From Omnitrophica bacterium GWA2_52_8 (GTDB lineage: Bacteria > Omnitrophota > Omnitrophia > Omnitrophales > Aquincolibacteriaceae), in contig MHFC01000071.1 of assembly GCA_001804025.1 (NCBI GenBank), positions 1 to 9,770 of the forward strand: 9,770 nucleotides of DNA. The letters are read 5' to 3'. This document shows, piece after piece, positions 4,546-9,770 of this stretch. Positions within the stretch are counted from its first letter, which is position 1. Every line of letters starts with the position of its first letter. The position numbers were made by a program, and so were the translations under genes. Under the pieces are notes generated by a model. The model searched no databases. It was given only the letters and a program-made list of their open reading frames with translations, and had not been told where the DNA came from.

Positions 4546-6324
4546 GTGAACTTATTTCAAATGTTTAAAAAGCTAACAACAAATAGCATTCTCAATTTAT
4601 TTGTATTTTTTTTACCTCTCCTTGCAGCATTTTCGACCTGCTTATCCGCTTCCGAAATTGTAATTCCGCCCGAAATGGGCCGCGTGACCCGGCAGAGCGA
4701 AAATTTGCCGTCTGCCGGGCAGAAAACGCTGGTCCTGATTCAAGAGTCGCACTCTAACTATGAAGTACAAAAAGGGATTGCCGCAATTCTCGAGCATCTT
4801 ATTTTAAAGCACAACCTGCGGCTCATTCTCGTCGAAGGGGGCTGGGGGGATGTGACGCTGTCGTCCCTGCGCGAACTGGCTGATGAAGCCGCGCGGCGGG
4901 AGGTGTCTGAGAAATACCTGCGCGAAGGGCTGATCTCCGGCGAAGAATACCTGAACGTGGTGAAGGATTATCCGATGGTGTTGTGGGGCGTTGAAGACCC
5001 CGCTCTTTACGGAAAGAACATGGAAGTTTTTCTGGCGGTCCAGGACCGGCAGGCGGAACTTCTGGCGGAATCCGGGAAACTAAAGGCTCTCATAGCCGGT
5101 CTTTATCCGGAAATTTACACTCCGGAATTGTTAGAGCTGCAAAAAAAAACCGATGCGTTTGACGCCGGGGAACTTCCGTTCATCGAATATGTGCGGGTGC
5201 TTGTTCAATTCTCCGGCCGGCCGGAGAATCTCGCGGGCTTTCCGCACTTGCAAAAAATTGCCGCCATGGCCGGTCTGGGCGGCACCTTCGATATCGAAAA
5301 AATTCAGTTTGAAAAGAACGCCTTGGTCCGCCGCCTCACGCAGACCATGACGCGGCCGGAATTTGAACGGCTGGCCTTGCCCGGTGAAACTGCCGATGCC
5401 GCATCCGAACAGGAGTATCTTGAGAAACTGACCGCCGCCGCAAAGCGCTATCTGGGGAAAGACTCCGTTTCCGGAAATCTGGAGGCCTATGCCCATGCGC
5501 TGGCCGTTATGCAGAAAACGGATCCGGAAGTGTTGTTCGGGGAATTGACGCGGCTGTGCGATGCTGTGGCGGCAAGTCTGATGCAAACGGGCGCGCAAAA
5601 AAATTTGTGGGCGCTGGCCGAAAAAGGCCGCACGCTCGAGAAACTTTTCGGGCTCAAACTGGTGCCGGCGGAATTTGAGGTCATAGAAAAGAATCCGGAA
5701 GATTTTCACATGGATCGGTGGCGGGAGCCGTTGGAAAATTTGTCGGAGGGGGAGGGCATTGTGTCATCCCCGGCTGGTTTTTCATTAAACCAGCACGGGG
5801 AAGTACGAGGGCCAATGAAGCCCTCGTCATCCCCGAATGCTTCTGTCGGGGATCCGGACTCTGGACTCCTGCTATCCGCCGGAGATGGATCCGTCCTTCG
5901 GCGGAAGATCCCCGGGGAAGACAAAAATAATGGACGCGAAAAAACAGGCGTGAACCGGCAGGCAAATAAAACCGGTCTGGACGCTGTTAATTTTGATTTA
6001 CTCTCCGAATGGCTCCCGCGCTGCCTTGATTTTTACCGTTCCGCCCGTGAGCGTGAAGATGCCATAATCCGGCATGCGGCGGCGCAAATCGAAGCGGGCG
6101 GCAATGCCGTGACGGCCCTTATCGCGGGCGGTTTTCACACGCAAATATTCGAAAAAAAATTCAAAGAGCAAGGCCTTCATGTTGTTACCGTAACTCCGAA
6201 GTTTTCAGCCGGGGACTTGCAGGCCCAGCATGATTTTTATCTCAAGGTTTTAAAAACAAAATGGCAGGGCGCCGACACGGTTTCACCGAAACCCGCGGCG
6301 AATTTAAATCAAGGGAGGATTTAA
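4546..6324 (+). CDS. Secreted protein with TIKI/TraB/ChaN-EreA-like motifs, carrying an in-frame repeat insertion
   Basis: This 592-residue protein begins with a signal peptide: a basic start, then a long hydrophobic core to about residue 35, with likely cleavage near CLSAS-E. It should be exported. No exact family is recognised. What can be seen fits the TIKI/TraB/ChaN-EreA superfamily: a strand ending in QESHSN (Glu67, His69) near the N-terminus, then VEGGWGD (Glu97 to Asp102), WGVED (147-151), a long Leu- and Glu-rich helical middle, and near the C-terminus LIAGGFHT (His531) followed by a strand-like VVTVTP. In that superfamily paired histidines and glutamates of this kind bind metal or act in hydrolysis, so a hydrolase is possible but not proven. 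The GTG at 4546 is preferred, with AAGGGG seven bases before it; an in-frame ATG at 4561 is the alternative and keeps most of the signal. Residues about 407-459 are encoded by a palindromic repeat and are probably not part of the fold. Confidence 0.7.
   Translation: MNLFQMFKKLTTNSILNLFVFFLPLLAAFSTCLSASEIVIPPEMGRVTRQSENLPSAGQKTLVLIQESHSNYEVQKGIAAILEHLILKHNLRLILVEGGWGDVTLSSLRELADEAARREVSEKYLREGLISGEEYLNVVKDYPMVLWGVEDPALYGKNMEVFLAVQDRQAELLAESGKLKALIAGLYPEIYTPELLELQKKTDAFDAGELPFIEYVRVLVQFSGRPENLAGFPHLQKIAAMAGLGGTFDIEKIQFEKNALVRRLTQTMTRPEFERLALPGETADAASEQEYLEKLTAAAKRYLGKDSVSGNLEAYAHALAVMQKTDPEVLFGELTRLCDAVAASLMQTGAQKNLWALAEKGRTLEKLFGLKLVPAEFEVIEKNPEDFHMDRWREPLENLSEGEGIVSSPAGFSLNQHGEVRGPMKPSSSPNASVGDPDSGLLLSAGDGSVLRRKIPGEDKNNGREKTGVNRQANKTGLDAVNFDLLSEWLPRCLDFYRSAREREDAIIRHAAAQIEAGGNAVTALIAGGFHTQIFEKKFKEQGLHVVTVTPKFSAGDLQAQHDFYLKVLKTKWQGADTVSPKPAANLNQGRI
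5763..5922. repeat. Mosaic palindromic element inserted inside the coding sequence at 4546
   Basis: This is the second copy of the element found at 3595. Bases 5765-5854 match 3599-3688 at 89 of 90 positions; the right part differs. The ends form an imperfect inverted pair, GTCATCCCC (5763-5771) and GGGGAAGAC (5914-5922), 8 of 9 matching. The same three leading hairpins are present, followed by a degenerate GGATCC/GATCC hairpin around 5887-5912. The host gene stays open through it, adding a Ser-, Pro- and Gly-rich stretch of about 53 residues that includes GPMKPSSSPNASVGD. Frames on both strands are free of stops across it, as if the element were tuned to be tolerated in genes. A precedent is the Rickettsia palindromic elements, which also sit in frame inside protein genes. 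Confidence 0.85.
6311..6318 (+). promoter_or_regulatory. Strong Shine-Dalgarno sequence for the gene at 6329
   Basis: AAGGGAGG lies 10 bases before the ATG at 6329 and within the last codons of the upstream gene. It is much the best ribosome-binding site in the window; it decides the start codon and supports co-translation of the pair. Confidence 0.75.
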
Positions 6325-6328
6325 CTCT

Positions 6329-9300
6329 ATGTTTTCAGCATTCGAAAAATCAACCGCGGTAAAGGCTGTCGCATTTCTTTGCATTTTTAATCTCATACAC
6401 CCCATGCCGGGTTATAGCACGCGCCCTGTGACCACAACAAATGCGCCTGTGATATTTGATGACTTAACCTCGTCCCTTACGGAGGCTGGCGCCGTTCGTT
6501 CGGAGAGCCGTCAAAATCAACAGGACATCCGTTATGAGTTTGCGGTTCCTGCCGGACAGCACAAAGACCATTTCACGAATGCATTTCATACTTATCACAT
6601 CGGAAATTTATTTGATAATCCGGTTGATATTATACCGGACGATGTCGTGAATGCCGTCAGAAAACGGCTGGAAGAGCATGCCGCAAATAAAAGAATCAAA
6701 GGGTTTTTTGTCCAGGATTTTGGGGCTGACACACTTGTCATTAATGTATCCCACAACTACGGACAAAAGAACGCCGCTGTGCACCGTGTTGGTTTAGATG
6801 CTTTTTTAGCCGGGTTAAGAAAAGCCCATGAGCTTGGTTTGATATCAGCAGACCCGGATAACATGACGCTGGATGAGATTATCAGTAAAACGGGGGTTCA
6901 AGGCGGCGAGGATCCCAAGGTTGAGCGGGGCGCTGAATCTGTCGGTATTTCAGGATTTATAGGTGCGGGAGTGGGTGCCGCTAACATCAAGGCTTATCAT
7001 CAATATGCCGTGACGCACTCCACGCCCTTAATGACATTGACTGGAGCAAAAGCCCCCGGCTTCCGTTTCCGGGTAAAACGGACGGATGATATCGAAGCCG
7101 GCGATTTCGACGGGGATGAATGGGATTTTGAGGTCTCCAACGATATTCTCGAAGACAGGGTGGACGACGACGGTATCGATGTTGTTTCTTATCAAGGCAG
7201 AAATGAAACATTGCCTCTTTTGCTGCTTACCGGCATGCCGCACCGCTACCAATTAACAACTGTTTATCCGATAGAAGGCAGTGCTTTGACAGATCCGAGC
7301 GGTAAATCGCCGCAGTCGACGGAATTCCCGATTTTGAGTGTGATTTATCAGCCGGCTCATCCGGCTGAGGAAACGCACGCCAGCGATCCTTTCATGATTC
7401 ACAGGCTTCAAAGCGGCGGGGATGCCGTTGGTACGGGCGGTTCTCTGACGCATTTTGTCAATGTGGTACCGGGAGGCGAAGATAACGAGCATTTCGTCGT
7501 TACTATGCCGGCCAGCTTAGAGCAAGCCCGGAAGGCGCCGCCAAAGGGGTTTGCATGGTCTGTCTATTTCGGTTATCAGTCCTTTAATGCGGGAGAGATT
7601 CCCGGTGTCGTTGACCATTTGGCGTTGAACCCGCAGGCCTATCAGTATTTTCAGCGAACAGCAAACTTCTTAGGAGAATATTTATCAAAAAATGACGCAC
7701 AACCTTATTTGTCGCCGGTCGCGGCACAGAAAAGAGTCGCTCCCGTTAGAAAACAGCAAACGCCTTTTTTTATTCCGGCCCCGAAAGAAACGGAACTGGA
7801 TCCCGCGTTGGCTTCTGTTGAAGAACGTATCCGTAATGGGGAGTTAGTGACATGGACGGAAGATAAAGCAGATATGGAGGGGGAATGGGGGCATACGTAT
7901 ACCTCGCCCGAAATCATTGCCATTTACCGGGCCGGGCTTATTGAGGCAGAAGAAAAAGGCCAGATCACGCATGGCAATACCCTCGGCTATACAACGCACC
8001 ATGATGCCGGCGGCAACATCCTTCGTGTCGGTGACAATGAAATTGGCGGCGTGGGAGACGATGGGCATCTCATTATGCTTGGAGACAAGTCTCCGGCCGG
8101 TGTTGACGCCCACAAGCTTTCTTTCCTTAATTTTACGCGGGCTTACCTGTTTGCAACTGTTTACGGCCGCAAATGGTACGGTACCGGTCAGGATTTTCAG
8201 GGTTTTGATGCCAAGAAAGCTAAGGAGAACCCCTATTTTTACTCAGAATTGAGCGACAGATTTTTTGAGCTCCTTCGGCAAACAATGCCGTTGAAAGCGC
8301 TGAAAACCGGGATTGTAGATGAACTAGAAAGAAGATGGCGGAAGTGGCGAGATGAAGGAGTGAGCCAAGATAAACTTCTGGACCCTTTTAACGGAAATGT
8401 GTCCGAACAGGGCATGGGCTCAAGCCGGTATGCTTTTGATCCTAAAACCGAGCAAACAGTGGACATTCTTGCCGGCGATAAAATGGGTCCGGCGGCCAAG
8501 AATGAAATCATGAAGCACATGGTTCGTAATGCACAAAAGGCCGGTATTTTTGAAAGCGGCCTTGCGGTTGAAATCTGGGACGTCAAGGCCTTTGACGAAG
8601 AAGGTCTCGTTCCGGCACATATGATTCCGCAATCTGCCGAAGATCTCAAAAAACTGCATTTTGCCAAGGACCAACAGACAGACAGGGATTGGGTTCTTAA
8701 TGAGGTGTATGCATCCGGAGCAGTAAGAGAGGATCTTTCGCCGGATGAAGTCGAACGGCTGCGTCGCGTCTTGACCGCAGCGCACTTTGTTCCGACGGAA
8801 AGAATTTTCCTGGATGCCGAAGCCGACGAAGCGGCGATCGGAGCCTACTTGGATGATTCCGACCGGTTTAACGTCAAGCATGTTTGGCTTAAAAAGGGCA
8901 AAGAATTCGACAAAGCAAATCCATTTCCTCACTTGGACAGACCGCTAACGGCTTCTTCCGTCACGCGGTTAGGGATTGTTGCCGGCGGTGAGTATGTCGG
9001 AAAGGACGATCCTGTCACGGTGGGGCATTCAAAACTTCTCCATTTTGCGCATGAGTTTATTAAAGATAATCCTGTGATCATCCAAGGAGATCGGAACGGA
9101 TCGCATTGGGAGGACGCAATTCCAACGGAGCAAAAGCATGCGGTTGCGACTTCCAACAGTCATCCGATTCTGGTCGGACTGCGTTATCAGCTTGGAGACG
9201 GCGGAAAGAATCTGGTTGGGGTGACGGATCTTTATGCCGGAAGCGGGGATGAGACAAAACCCAATGAATGGGACAAGCGGCGGACGATGGGCTTTGACTT

Positions 9301-9770
9301 CAATGCTCTTTTCGATCTAGCCACGCTGGATCAGTTTCAACCGCATTTAACAAGCGTGGAAACGGTCGAGGGAACTTATGATCTCAAGGTACAGCACGAT
9401 CGTTACACACGTTCTTCATCACCTTATTTGGTCAGAAATAAAAAAATTCGGCAGCCTGGCAGGTCTTATCCGGAACCGGTTGCCAATAGCTTAGGGGAGC
9501 TTTTTACTGCGGCGACGTCAGACCGAGCAGGTACAGCTTTGACAACGCAAGGTACAGTTGGCCGGCTTGACTTCAATGCTCCGTCAACCACGGAACAGCG
9601 TTCGGAAACGCGGACACAAGCCGCAGGAGTTGATGTTCTGGCGGAAGTCGTCACGATCGAAGCTCCGGCCCTTCAGGCGGACCTGGCGGCGGCCGTGCAG
9701 CAGGCAGTTTTTGCGCTTAATGCCGCCTTCAAATCAGAGCCGGGTCTGGCGTCGACGATTGCGAACGCGA
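6329..9770 (+). CDS. Tandem FBP aldolase/phosphatase-family fusion: degenerate first domain, intact second domain (3' truncated by window)
   Basis: The frame is open for 1147 codons to the window end. The family (archaeal-type bifunctional FBPA/P, gluconeogenic: triose phosphates to fructose-1,6-bisphosphate, then fructose-6-phosphate) is normally about 360-400 residues. The N-terminus has a hydrophobic, signal-like stretch (about residues 12-28). Domain 1 (about 60-450) keeps the family framework but not the active site: the metal-site GDD reads GAD (Asp134) and the KDDP box reads ASDP (351-354). Domain 2 (about 505-1010) keeps Asp515 and His522 (ADMEGEWGH), GDD (Asp577, Asp578), YGTGQD (Gln621), GDK (Asp717, Lys718), the Schiff-base KDDP box (Lys892, Asp893, Asp894) and RNGSH (Arg922, His926). 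It has extra segments of about 60 residues after YGTGQD and about 70 before KDDP. Residues beyond about 1010 form a Ser/Thr/Gln-rich linker and an unidentified region. It starts 4 bp after the upstream stop, so the two are likely an operon. Confidence 0.83.
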   Translation, partial: MFSAFEKSTAVKAVAFLCIFNLIHPMPGYSTRPVTTTNAPVIFDDLTSSLTEAGAVRSESRQNQQDIRYEFAVPAGQHKDHFTNAFHTYHIGNLFDNPVDIIPDDVVNAVRKRLEEHAANKRIKGFFVQDFGADTLVINVSHNYGQKNAAVHRVGLDAFLAGLRKAHELGLISADPDNMTLDEIISKTGVQGGEDPKVERGAESVGISGFIGAGVGAANIKAYHQYAVTHSTPLMTLTGAKAPGFRFRVKRTDDIEAGDFDGDEWDFEVSNDILEDRVDDDGIDVVSYQGRNETLPLLLLTGMPHRYQLTTVYPIEGSALTDPSGKSPQSTEFPILSVIYQPAHPAEETHASDPFMIHRLQSGGDAVGTGGSLTHFVNVVPGGEDNEHFVVTMPASLEQARKAPPKGFAWSVYFGYQSFNAGEIPGVVDHLALNPQAYQYFQRTANFLGEYLSKNDAQPYLSPVAAQKRVAPVRKQQTPFFIPAPKETELDPALASVEERIRNGELVTWTEDKADMEGEWGHTYTSPEIIAIYRAGLIEAEEKGQITHGNTLGYTTHHDAGGNILRVGDNEIGGVGDDGHLIMLGDKSPAGVDAHKLSFLNFTRAYLFATVYGRKWYGTGQDFQGFDAKKAKENPYFYSELSDRFFELLRQTMPLKALKTGIVDELERRWRKWRDEGVSQDKLLDPFNGNVSEQGMGSSRYAFDPKTEQTVDILAGDKMGPAAKNEIMKHMVRNAQKAGIFESGLAVEIWDVKAFDEEGLVPAHMIPQSAEDLKKLHFAKDQQTDRDWVLNEVYASGAVREDLSPDEVERLRRVLTAAHFVPTERIFLDAEADEAAIGAYLDDSDRFNVKHVWLKKGKEFDKANPFPHLDRPLTASSVTRLGIVAGGEYVGKDDPVTVGHSKLLHFAHEFIKDNPVIIQGDRNGSHWEDAIPTEQKHAVATSNSHPILVGLRYQLGDGGKNLVGVTDLYAGSGDETKPNEWDKRRTMGFDFNALFDLATLDQFQPHLTSVETVEGTYDLKVQHDRYTRSSSPYLVRNKKIRQPGRSYPEPVANSLGELFTAATSDRAGTALTTQGTVGRLDFNAPSTTEQRSETRTQAAGVDVLAEVVTIEAPALQADLAAAVQQAVFALNAAFKSEPGLASTIANA

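Noticed and set aside
8239..8932. Two long - strand open frames opposite the FBPA/P gene
   Set aside because: They lie opposite the conserved GDK and DPFNGN region of the second catalytic domain and overlap each other; no ribosome-binding site or family features are visible.

Overview
The window looks like a chromosomal piece from an uncultured Gram-negative-type bacterium with moderately high G+C. Gene style suggests something near the Omnitrophota/PVC/Elusimicrobia part of the tree: secreted proteins of unknown family, a very large enzyme fusion, and many dispersed palindromic repeats. That placement is an inference from style only; no marker in the window settles it. All recognised protein genes and the tRNA are on the + strand.

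Left part (1-3560), housekeeping and signalling: the 3' end of mnmE (tRNA wobble-uridine GTPase, ending in the CIGK motif), a DAACS-family Na+/H+:dicarboxylate or glutamate symporter, and a CHASE2-GGDEF diguanylate cyclase with an intact GGEEF site.

Middle part (3561-4545), no protein gene but very structured: a mosaic palindromic element (3595-3813), a broken copy of a tRNA-Ser gene with a hairpin inserted in its D loop (3858-3930), a nested double-hairpin repeat (4089-4168), then an intact tRNA-Ser(CGA) (4252-4339). A candidate promoter (4417-4445) follows for the next gene pair.

Right part (4546-9770), a probable two-gene operon. The first gene encodes a secreted protein resembling the TIKI/TraB/ChaN-EreA superfamily. 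Its reading frame has been invaded, without being broken, by a second copy of the palindromic element (90 bp with one mismatch to the intergenic copy). The second gene starts 4 bp after its stop and runs off the window with more than 1147 codons. It encodes two tandem domains of the archaeal-type fructose-1,6-bisphosphate aldolase/phosphatase (FBPA/P) family. The first domain has lost the catalytic residues; the second keeps essentially all of them. The protein begins with a hydrophobic, signal-like segment and continues into an unidentified C-terminal region.

The observations most worth a second look are the tandem pseudoenzyme-plus-enzyme FBPA/P fusion with a possible export signal, the in-frame palindromic insertion, and the shared mini-palindrome that appears in the repeats, in the broken tRNA and in the variable arm of the intact tRNA-Ser.
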